Shown piece by piece: positions 49,440 to 60,900 of a DNA stretch of 64,000 nt. Source of the DNA: Sipunculus nudus (lineage: Eukaryota > Annelida > Sipuncula > Golfingiida > Sipunculidae). The notes under the pieces were generated by a model, which saw only the letters and a program-made list of their open reading frames with translations, searched no databases and was not told where the DNA came from. Position numbers and translations under genes: made by a program. Positions within the stretch are counted from its first letter, which is position 1, and each line of letters begins with the position of its first letter. The stretch covers positions 49,141,340 through 49,205,339 of the forward strand of contig CM049322.1 in assembly GCA_026874595.1 (NCBI GenBank). The letters are read 5' to 3'.

Positions 49440-50130
49440 AATTTGTACAAACGGTACTCAGTATTGACAGCGGTGCCTCTGTACTGAAAGAGGCACGTCT
49501 CTGTACTGGTGGGGGTGACAGAGGTACCTCAGCGTCAATGATACTGTCATAAAAAGTGCTTCTATTATGATCGAGGTTACTCTGTATCGCAGTGGTCCTG
49601 TACTGACACAGGTGCCTCTAGACTGACAGAGGCACTTCTGTACTGGAGGTGGCTTCGTTTTGGCAGTGGTGCCTCTTCTGACAGAGGTACCTCAGTATTA
49701 TCGTTAGTATTTCTGTTCTGATAGAAGTGCCTCATGTTTGACAGTGGTGCCTCTGTATTGACAGTGGTTCCATTGTCATTGTTGACGGGGTGCCTCTGAG
49801 ATGAGTGGTGCCCTTGTCTTTGTTGACATTGATGTGTCTGCATTGACAGTGGTGCCTTTGTCCTTGTAGACAGTGGGCCTCTGTGTTGACAGTGATGCTT
49901 CTGTGTTGACAGTGGGCCTCTGTGTTGACAGTGATGCTTCTGTGTTGACAGTGGTGCCTCTAAGTTAATAGTGGTGTCTCTGCATTGTCAGCGGTGCCTC
50001 TGTGAAGACAGTGGTGTCTCTGCATTGTCTGTGGTGCCTCTGTATTGGAACTGATGCCTCATTGTAGATATTATAGATGTCAGTTATTTACTCTTGTTTT
50101 GTCAGCAAATACTCTGTATGGACAGTGATG
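49440..50130. repeat. ~21-bp GT-rich minisatellite
   Basis: Many copies of GACAGTGGTGCCTCTGTGTT and variants (GTGATGCTTCTG, GTGGGCCTCTG), best ordered at 49860-50050. The unit length is a multiple of three, so frames stay open on the minus strand, but nothing suggests a real gene. Confidence 0.8.
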
Positions 50131-50930
50131 ACTCTGTTGAGAAATTTTGAGAGACACAGCATCATGTTTGTGGGAATATACATATATGTATATATGTAAA
50201 ATATACAGGTTTTATTTTATGATTTTGTAGAGAATGACTCTGTAAAGACTCTGTCTGAGAGTGGAGAACATGTTCTTTATATTGAGGGGCATGCACTGTT
50301 AACCCCATTTTGCAAGTATGTCCACCTGAAAAAATATACATCATTTAGATTAGTCTTATCTGTAACCACACACTTAGATCATATTGAACATTAAATATTC
50401 AAGTTTTTTTCAATATCAACAAAGTTATCATTTATAACCACATATAATCAAAATGTTACTTGAGGTACAATAAATCTTTGAAAGAAGAAATGTTTGATTT
50501 GTTTGTATATTGTGTGGAGTTCAGTTTGAATGGAAACTTGATAGTTAATAATAATTAGTTTTCTTTACCATAAATGACACTGGTTGATTTATAATGTAAC
50601 TGATGCAGTGATGAAGGACTCGAGATCGGACTTTGAATTGAGTTCACCTTTTTAGAGACTCAGACTTGTGGGTCTGAAACTCTTGACTTGTTCTCAGACT
50701 CAGAAGTAAGGGCTCAACTAATTTGGTCGGTATAATTTACATTATATAAATATCAATGGACGTAAATTATCATTCAAAATAATCATAAGGCCTACAGGCC
50801 TAATGCAAACCTGTGCATTGGGAAATACACCAGGTATAATGCTTTTATGCTGGACCATTACTTTTCATGTATATGAACAATGCAAGTACTAAACATTTTG
50901 AATAAGAAACTACGCAAACATCACTAGTGA
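50131..50930. other. AT-rich spacer
   Basis: No gene. The block GGCCTACAGGCCTAATGCAA (50788) is shared with 31596. Confidence 0.35.
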
Positions 50931-51330
50931 AATTCTGGCATGGGTGCACACAACACAAAAACAATTGTAGCTGGCAACACCAGTCTTGTATACTTCAAAG
51001 CTATCAGAAATATACACATGTGCCAATTTTCAGACTGATATATCAAACCCCTCCTGAGAAATAAGCAGGGACACACATTGTGCGAAAATTATTATAGGTG
51101 GCAATACCAGTCTTGTATACAACAAAGCTATTCGATATGTATAAATATGCCCAATTTCAGGCTGATATATCAAATTCCTCTGTAGAAATAAGCAGGCACA
51201 TACACTGTGCAAAAGTCAATGTACATGGCACCACCTGTCTTGTAAATGAGAATACCATCAAAGACACATAGACAGTCAAAATTTCAGTCCAATACATCAA
51301 ACTTCCCCAGAGTTTGATGCACTGGGCTGA
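50931..51330. repeat. ~125-bp modular repeats, three units
   Basis: GGCAACACCAGTCTTGTATA, ATGCCCAATTTCAGGCTGAT and GAAATAAGCAGG recur near 50970, 51095 and 51225, in the common palindrome-block order but without the intact palindrome. Confidence 0.6.
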
Positions 51331-51339
51331 CAAGGCTTA

Positions 51340-51720
51340 GGTAAGGCAGTTGCCCCGGAGTGACCTGTGACAAATTGCTGCCTCAAGCTACTGCACTGAG
51401 TGAACTCTTGACCTGCACCTGGCTAGACTGAGTGAACTTTTGACCTGTACCTGGCTGCACTGAGTGAACTCTTGTTGCATAATCTGACAGTTGGCAGTCT
51501 GCCAAAGCTATAAATAGATTCAGGCTGAACTTTGGAACCAAATATGATGCAGTGAGCAGTCTGCCAAAGCTATAAATAGAATGCAGCTACTTTACTTAGT
51601 GAACTCTTGACCTATACCTGGCTGCACTTCTGCCAATCCTGGCACTGTGCCAAAACTATTTATAGAGCTGACATCATCTTGGCTAATGGCCAACATCAAG
51701 GCACTGGCAATCTGCCAATG
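51340..51720. repeat. Short repeats with GAGTGAACTCTTGACCTG
   Basis: The phrase CTGCACTGAGTGAACTCTTG occurs several times at 51390-51480 and near 51600. GTCTGCCAAAGCTATAAATA occurs at 51497 and 51559. No gene. Confidence 0.55.
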
Positions 51721-52510
51721 GTAAACCAAGTGCTGCCATCTGAACACAAAAGTGGTCCCTACTTGAAATAACTTTGAAATTTATTTTCCCAATACAAAAT
51801 GCTTTTCAGCTGACTTTTTATAAAGAAATCAGGAATATATGTAAAATTATTACGGATGCATACTGAATGCAAAATTAAAATACAGATATATCTCACTGAT
51901 GGCAAATTCTTGAATGAGTGAATTTCTGTGCAATATTAAACATTTTTAATATTGCACAGAAATGATCCTAGGGTAGTGCTTTCTGAAGTTTGTTCAAATG
52001 GTCTCTTTTCAGTGACTTTTGGCTAAGTTATGGGAAGCTGAATTTAGTCATATGCCATAACAGACCATTTTAGCTCAGTGGCTTCAAAGATCTTCTCAAA
52101 AACCACTAGGCCAAATTCTTAAATCTCACACATTATTTATCCTCAGATGTTGATAATTCAAGTTTGTTCAAGTGGTTTTGGTTCAGTGCTTTTTGGCTGA
52201 GTTGAGGGAAGCTGAACTTAGCCAATTTGCTGTATCGTCCTGTATGAGTTATAAACCTGCAAAAGGTTTTTCGACTGATGCCACTGAAGCCAGTTTGTTA
52301 TAATTTTACAAGAATAGTTCCTACAATAATTCTTATAATAATTGTCATTAATGGTTCCACATGAATGATTTTTGACTGAATTATAGAGATTGAATTGAGT
52401 CATTTAACCATATATGTTAGCTGTGTGATGCTGTTACATCTAGCCTGGCACCAGTTTATCAGCATATATTACATCATGCCACTATACATTTAGATTTCAG
52501 GTTATCTTTG
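51721..52510. other. AT-rich spacer with a short inverted repeat
   Basis: TTTCTGTGCAATATTAAA (51924) is followed by its inverse within a few bases (to about 51962), a hairpin of roughly 18 bp. No gene. Confidence 0.5.
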
Positions 52511-52514
52511 GTTT

Positions 52515-53093
52515 AAATTGACCAGAAAGTTTTTTTAATTGCTTTTAAAAAAGTTAGGTTTCAGAGAAGAAGTTTTTTGTAGCCCTCAGTGTGATACAGG
52601 CATTGATGACCCTGTACAAAAAAGGCCGATGCAGGTGGCGCCACCAATACCTCAATTTCAGATATGACCTATGTTACCAACATTGGCATAAACTTTGGTG
52701 ATGATAGCTACAGCCGTTTCTGAGATTGTAATTTTAATATGCTTTTTTGCACAGTTAACAAAGTTCAACCTCCTGTATCTCGGCCAAAAATCTCCGAACT
52801 GGAACCATTCGAACAAATTTGAGAAAGATTGTTCCAGGGATCATTTCTGTGAAATATTGGACAATTTGGCTGAACAGTTTTGGAGAAGAAGATTTTTAAA
52901 GCTTTTTTAGCTTTTTCCCTATAAAATCTAAGAAAATGCAAATAGCCAAAAAATAAACAAAATCCGATAGATGACTAATTGTTTGCATAAAATTTTGTGA
53001 TGCTAACTCTTGCCGTTTCGAGATAGTATAGGTTAACGTACAGACGACAGACGACGCCACACCATCGCATAAGCTCACAGGTTCGCTAAAAAT
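52515..53093 (+). repeat. Second copy of the 34.4-35.2 kb tail
   Basis: GGTGGCGCCACC at 52634, AATACCTCAATTTCAGATAT, CTCCTGTATCTCGGCCAAAA, ATCTCCGAACTGGAACCATT and the end CATCGCATAAGCTCACAGG. Confidence 0.75.
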
Positions 53094-53216
53094 GATTTAG
53101 GACGGTCAATATTCCACATACTGACCAATATTTAAAATACTAGTATGTGCACCCATCAAAACTCACACAAGCTTTGGTTGGTCATAAAAAAAACACCATG
53201 AATAAAACTAAAATAT

Positions 53217-54902
53217 TTTATTAAGCCCATTAAGCAAGGAATTAGGAATTCTGTGCATATCTACTTCTAAAAGCTGAAACAGTTACACAGCACATGTATT
53301 CAGAGATGGAAGAAAAGTAGGTTCAGTCTGAATAAACAATTTTTTTGGTTCCCTCTTGACTTTTCTGTGTATTCTTGTTCTGTCTTCATACAATCAACCA
53401 GAATGGTTATTTATACATCTCACTAGCACACAATCAGGTCACAGAATTAAGATAAATTTTTCACTTATATAATCCTAGCATGATGTTCATCGTACAATGG
53501 CGGTGCAGCAGCTTATCATAGTGGATACACACAGAATCATCATACACTGCAACATTGGTACATGTCATCTCTTCTAATACAAGTGCCTTACCATATCAGA
53601 AAACTGTGCTTTATATATGCTTAAACTGTACACATTACTCTTGTTTGGCTGCTTGATGAGAGGTTGCACAAATCACTTGATAACAATTATAAATTGTTTG
53701 TATATACAAGGATTTTGTGATATTTAAGGCAGAGTTGGTCTTTCTCCTATCAAATCCTACTTGATTACACTATCCACTGACAATCAACACTAAGTAACTT
53801 GTGGGAATAATACATTATAAGAAACTAAACTATGGAGAAAAATGAGTCTAGCAAGAGGGCGTGCAGAACTGTGACTGTGACTGTAAATCCACAGGAGAAT
53901 TAAGAGTAAGACACAGCTTTTTTTCACACTCATCTGGTCTCCGTTAATGTATTAAGCAGGCAGTTGCCTGTCTGTATCTTTCATAATGTATTAATCACAA
54001 AAGGAACTTGGAATTATATCACTCTTATAGCAACAGTGTTAATTATACAGAGTATTACAGACACAGCATGTCACAATTTAACCATCCATCAAAGGAATGG
54101 TTTCAAATGTAGTAATTGCTCAAGTGATTCAAAATTGAATATTCATTCAAGTATAGGCTTTCCAAATTGGATTTTCAATCAAGTCAAGGCTTTCAAATTG
54201 TTCATTCAACCATCTGAAAGATTTCCAAATTTGGCATTCAATTAAAGTGAAGGTTTCCAGATTGGAATTATTCTCAACTGAAGGAATTCCAAATTGGACA
54301 TTTGACATAGTGAAGGATTTCAAAATTGGATATCAAATCAAGAGAAGGATTTGGAAATTCGATATTCAATCAGGATCAGGATGTGGAAATTGAAAATTCA
54401 ATCAAGTTAAGGATTTCCATGGGAATACTGTCAGTGGAACTACATTTAAATTGCTCTGTAAACAAAACATATTGGTGAATCACAGGTATTCATGACAATC
54501 TATAAACAAAATGTTTGTGCTTCTTAAATTACACTGAGACATCTGATCCCATTTTAAAATAAACTACAATCCTAAAATTTAAAATTAAAATATACAATGT
54601 GTAGCCTAGCTTAAGCAAAGGTGATTGTGTGTTACATCTGACCTAAGAAGGTATCTTAAGTATCAGTAATCAAGAAATGTCTAATTATGTTAAAATTACA
54701 CCTTAAGCATGGAATTATACATGAGAAAATCACTCCCACATATAAAGTGTTAGCATTCTAGGTCTGCGTTTAGAATGAATTAAATCTACATGAGATACAA
54801 CATTTAGGGTCGCATGATTCTGAAGTGAATCCTACAAGTGATCCTTTTTGCCAGAGCCCTGACTTCTGGGGTGCCTGGATTTGTCTGGATTTGTCCGGAT
54901 CT
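53217..54902 (-). other. Probable 3' UTR of the DZIP3-like ligase
   Basis: No coding frame. AATAAA on the minus strand is at 53217-53222. A degenerate minisatellite (54120-54425) lies inside. The extent is inferred from the first good poly(A) signal. Confidence 0.3.
54120..54425. repeat. Degenerate 30-36-bp minisatellite
   Basis: About eight copies of a unit with TTCCAAATTGG, ATTCAATCAAG and GAAGGATT blocks. It lies in the presumed 3' UTR of the ligase gene. Confidence 0.65.
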
Positions 54903-54992
54903 TCAGCACAGGGCTGGGAATTCATCCGGAAGTAGCACATGCATCCGGCAGTTTGGACAGGTTTTCTGTTCCTGAAGCCAAGTCCTAATGCA
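54903..54992 (-). other. Terminal exon of the DZIP3-like ligase, second RING half
   Basis: Acceptor TTTACAG, then CIRTWLQEQKTCPNC, completing the RING-H2, and a 14-residue tail to TGA. The phase fits the exon at 58698-58826. Confidence 0.85.
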
Positions 54993-57900
54993 CTGTAAAG
55001 GAAGAAGTCACATGATTTAGTCACATGATTCATAAATTACAGCACATTGACAGGTATCTTCAGACCTAGATTTACTAGGAATATAAAGAAACCACATACT
55101 ACATATTCATTCCCACCTATTATCAGTCTAAACTCAGATCTGAGCCTATTCTAGTAAAAGTTTATAATATATATCACAAATGTTGAAAAGATATACTTCA
55201 AAGTTACTACTGGTATGACAAAAAGATTTCAATCATAAAAAAATACTGAATATCTGACTTCTTACTAAGGGTTAATGTTCTATTTTTGTGTACAAAATTG
55301 ACTAATATGGAATATATTTTACAGACTATTCAGAGCTATCATAGAAATCTGCTGTTTATTAGTAACTGTTAAATAATATCTAACGCAAGTGTTAAACATA
55401 AGACCTGACTCATAGTGATTTCTAAATACCAAATGATAGATCAATAACTTGTACAAGTCATTTGTATATGAAAGTAAGTGTTTTGCCCATATTTCTTTCA
55501 CTCAATTAAACAGAAGCCAACCTTCACTTACACAGGCAAAGGCAGCCTTTGCCATATATTGCCAACAGGGAGTTGACACAGTGGTATGGATATGCTCCTA
55601 CAATAAGAACTGGTTATTCCTGTTTTCAAATCAGAAATACCAAGTTATGACTGGGTGAAACACTCTTGGACCTGTACCAATCCCCTGGCAGCAACATCTG
55701 CAAAGGTTGACTTTGCAAGCAGTGGGTGTATGGAATGAGTTAGAATGAAATGTAATGTGGCCCCTGCACACTGAGGAATATAACAGTCCCTATGAATTCA
55801 AAATCTAGGTTATGAATAGGTTATCCGCAACCTCACATTACAATGTCCAGATTAATTTATAATTTCATGAGGTAAAACAGAATATACCCTCTAAAACAGG
55901 AGTAATGGTGTGACCAGTGCATTTACCCTGATATACGAATGCTGAAATTAAAACTTTAACCACCTCTGTGTCTGGCATCTGGAGGACGGCACCCCCCCCC
56001 CCCCCCCATCACACACACACATACAGACACACACAATGGATAGGCATAACACATGGATAATCATCAGAGGTTGGTTCCCTGTGACGGTTTTTTTAATCAC
56101 ATCTTGTACTATTTGATTTTATACTTTCGCAGTTTATATAGAGGTCCTTTGAGCATTTTGTAATAGATTTGGTACTCTATAAATTTTAATAATAACAATA
56201 ATAATATTTTTAACAAGTATTTCTGCAATTTATTGATTGTTCAACTCTGTTATATGCCAGACTTTTTAATAAAACAAGTGACCCATGGGTCATGACGCTC
56301 AGCTGCCAAGCATGACCTGTGACATCATGGACTGAGATTCACAACTTCCAGTCAAATTTTGAAGAACCAATTTGCCAATTTGTTGAAAATTTTCTATGAC
56401 AACAGAAATATATATCACCTATGTCTGGTTAAAACACAGTGAATTGATGGTCTGAGGAAAATGCATGATTGTTAAGCTATCAGGAACTATTCCAACAGCT
56501 TGCTTGAAACCTGTCAGTCTCAAAGGAACACCACAAAGGGAAAATATAAGATCAAAATATATAGCAAAAATCAAGGAAATACATGCAAGAATTATTGAGA
56601 AACAGGTGCTTCTGTATGAATTTTTATTCAATACAAGCCAACTATACTGCACTTTTATAAATGATGGTAATATTTATTCAGAAATATTTGACCCAATCTT
56701 TTACAAGATTACATAAATATACATCCAACTGCATTCACTTTAACTGTTCTTGAGATAATATGATCAAAAGGAATAAAAAGATGGTTGCCTGGTGGCCATA
56801 TTGGACTTCTGACAAGTCTGAAATCAGACAACAAACATTCTCTAAATCGGACCAAACATTAAAGAAAAATTACTGAAACTGCACTGAAGAAAGAATTTCT
56901 AAGGTGGCTAACTGGCAGACATTATGGATTTCTGACAAGTATGACATTTGATATCCCACATTCTCCAATAAGAGACCAAACTTGGGCAAATTATCCAGTA
57001 ATGAATGCCCAAAATAATTCAAAAGGTATGTCCAGGCCCTCATATCAGATTTATAGATATGCAATTGTAAAAAGTGTAAGTCCAATATTTTTTATTATCA
57101 CTCTGCTTTTCAATGGGGTCAGCAGGGTAGGTAAACTGCCAAACCTGAAAGAAAAGAAATGCAGAAAGCATGACTTAGAGTCTTGAAATAAAACAAAAAG
57201 CCATCCTAAATCAAGGTACACATCCACATATTATGAGAACAAACACTTGCTTTTATATGTGGTGATATAAATTAAAATATTCAGATATCTAGGAAACTAA
57301 GTTTATTGCTAGGATTCCATAAAATAAACTGCAAAATGTTCCCATCATCTTATAAATCAGTAGCTAAAACTTAATACTATACTCTCATAGTCTTAATGCC
57401 TGGCTGAAGCATTCTGACAACAGTGTTTTTGTTATGAAGTAACGAGGTACTTATCACTGAGCCTTATCACTTAATAGGCTGATACAAAAGGGAGTCATAT
57501 GTCACCAGTGTCACTCACAATTACAGCCACACAGGGAGATGTACCAGCTGGAGTGGGATGGTTATATATACAAGAAAAATAGAGATGGTCTATAAAATAA
57601 GTAATTGTGAACATCCCTGACCTATGACCGTGGCCTTTTGCCCATATATCAACTGGATTCTTTCTAAATGATGGGTAACTACTAACCACTTAAATCTGGT
57701 GTAATTACTTGGCAACCAATGGGTGAATAACTTTGACCTGCAACCTTTAACCTGCTGACCAGCTGACCCCAAATTCAATAAGTTATTTATTCAAGCAAAA
57801 AGACCCATAAATATGAAGTTTGAGTCAAACTGAGTGATGCACAGATGTGGCATATGTGAAAGACTGAAGGTTTGGGTTGAACAGTTACACTTGAAATATG

Positions 57901-60900
57901 CTCACAAGCATTTAGAACAATTAAATATTGTGACCTTGACCTTTGACTTTTTGACCTCAACATCAATAGGTACAGATTGAAAAGTTTGCCTGAAAATGAC
58001 TCCACGCAAGAAGTGGGTGCTGTGAACTTGACCTTTGACCTCAAAATCAACAGGTCTTTTCCCCTGTTGGCAGAGAAACGATATAAGTGCTGGAAGGTTT
58101 GGAATGAAAAGTCTAGCTTGAAATGTGTCCACAACCTTTTCAAAGAAGTGGATCCTGTGACCCTGACCTTTGACCTTGTGACCTCAAAATCTATAGGATT
58201 CTTCTCCAACTTAGTAGGTGAGCTATATGTGAAAAATCAAAGAATTGGGATGAAAGGGTTGGCTTAAAATGCATCCACAGGCTTTTCAAAGAAGAGGCTC
58301 CTGTGACCTTGACCTTTGACCTTTTGACCTAAAAAAAATTATGGTTCTACCCCTGTTGGTAGGTGAGCTGTATGTGAAAGATGGAAGGTTTGGGATGAAA
58401 ATTTTGTCTCAAAGAGTTATTTCTGGGGGGTGCAAACACACCCCATAACTTCGAGAATATAGGTCGCAGTGACCTAATTTCAGGTTTGCAAGGAGATCTT
58501 TTTATAACCTCTAAGACTGCATAGGGTTCATGGCCCTAGCCCCTACGGTTAAGATTTGTGCCCTGCTAACGGCCGGACGGCCGGCCGGACGGCCGGCCGG
58601 CCGGACGGAAGGACGACGGACAAAGACCCATCGCTATAGCCCAGCATGACTGAAAGTCAGCTGAGCTAAAAATGTTTCAATAATCCCTGATGCTCACATC
58701 ATCATGGAAGCGGTGTTTACAGTCCAGCTGTATCACGTCGCCGGTCGACAGCTCCTCGTAGCAGATTATACACGGGTCCTTTTCTTCAGCAAACATGCGA
58801 CCTGAGACAGGAGCAACTGGTACCGGCTGAATAAAACAAACAGTGACAATGAATACATAAAGTGAGGCATGAACAGACCCTATTGTCATTCTTAAGACTC
58901 TTTTTAAGAGAGCTTATGGAATGTAACATGTGCCATCGCATGTCTTGTGTTGATGTACAGTGGTTTGTATATTTAACATGTATTGGTAAAGTTGATAAGC
59001 ATTTAGCCTGAGGTTTTTCTTGAGCAATTGCATGTTTTGGTATGGTGCTATATAAATTTACATGATTATTATCATTTCATGATAATGAAACAAAAAAAAA
59101 TTGAGAGCTTATAGTCTGTTCTAACTGTGGATTCAGCTGAATTTAGGCAATCATTCTCTAAACTCTCAATATTTACAGAGTAAATTACACAGTGTGGCAC
59201 TTTCACTACCATAATGTCTACTTGAATTCGTACAGGAAAAAATAATTATTTTTCTCAGTGTGTGAATTATTATATGTAAAATATGAAAAATTAGAATATT
59301 GCAGGAGAGAAGATCGTTTGACACCTGAGAACCGGCGATGGGCGATAATAGATGATGTACTGCAACTCCCATGTTAATTATTATTTAACACTTGTTCGGA
59401 AATATATGTGAGCGCTGCTGGTGACGAAAAAGATATCCAGTTTATCCCGTAACTGGCATTTTATAAACCGGTGTTTTATATATATATATATATACACAGG
59501 GTTTTAGCCGCGCCTGTCGGGGGTAACCGGGACGGCCTGTACTGCCGGCCGTAACAGACTTAACATTCGTTACCCACAGACCGGCACAAAAGATCATAAA
59601 GATCGTCAAAAATCCAGCTACTGGCAATAGAACTTCAGTAATTCATTACCCCAAACTGTTTAATTTGTACCTCATTAGTATGTTAACAAATTTATTTTAT
59701 CACGGCTGTGGTGCAAACAAAATTGACAGGAGTCACTGATCACCTAATATTACACATCAAATAAATTATTGGTAAACAAACAAGCAACGAACTGTTTCAC
59801 AGTTTGGACATGAAAGGAAAACATCATTAGTGAGGGGTCTCTCACGGCCTACAGCGGTGCGTAGCATCTTTAGTGGTGAGAAAATGGGCTATTGTTTTGT
59901 AATACTTCATGGCCACATTTTATTCATTTACAAACATTATTTGTATGGATTGCAGAATACGCCCTAATAAAATGGTAATGGTGATTTTAGGGCGTTAATG
60001 AAATTTATTCGGAGTGCCACCTGGCGGCAAGTGAACTTATTACAGCCGTGAATATGTAATCTCAGCAGATTTATTTATATATTTCAATAAATTGTTTATT
60101 TTACCCGTTTGGTAATTTCAGTGGAAGAAATAAATGAAAAAAAAATATATGTTTATCATATTTTTAAACTGGGACGGGGGAGTAACATAAAAGGGGGAAA
60201 AAATTGGTAGGTTTGAACCAGGGGCACATTGTTCACACTAAGCAGTTCATGCGCCTTTAACCAAATGGCCACAGTAACCAACGAATTACGCGGAAGTTTT
60301 TTATTTGGGAGATTTTAATAAGATTTATACAGCGGGAAAAAAATAAATTATTTCACGGACATAACCGGGATTTATCAAATTAAAACCCTTGAAGACAGCG
60401 GTATATCCTTTGTAGCTGCGGTTCAAAGCACTCTGACGATCTCCATTTAACCTTTGATGTCTTGTAGCACCAGGTCATGCCTGTGATCAGCGGTCCGTGC
60501 GAGGTTTGTCCCAAGTGGATTACTAGTATATGATCATCAGCTAATGTGATTTTTGTCCCACTTACAAATCCTTCTTATTATATTATTAAGTAAACAAAAT
60601 ATTATCGATTAAGACACATTTTTTACCTCGAGTTCTATTGTTCAAATCACATTCATGCTGTAACAAGTCTGAAGCAAAGATGGCCCATCGGTATCAGTTA
60701 AGCAACAGTTTTTCCTATTTACATACATGAAGTCGCAAATCTGATAAAATTGTTCCGATAAATTATCATGTTACTTCCTCGCACTAAGACATAAAGATGT
60801 GTTGTTATCAGGTGAACAGCGTAGACATTTGATTCATCTCCGCATGCAAAGCTGTTTTAATCATAGCTACAATAACTGTTCATACGGACCGCCGGTGGTC

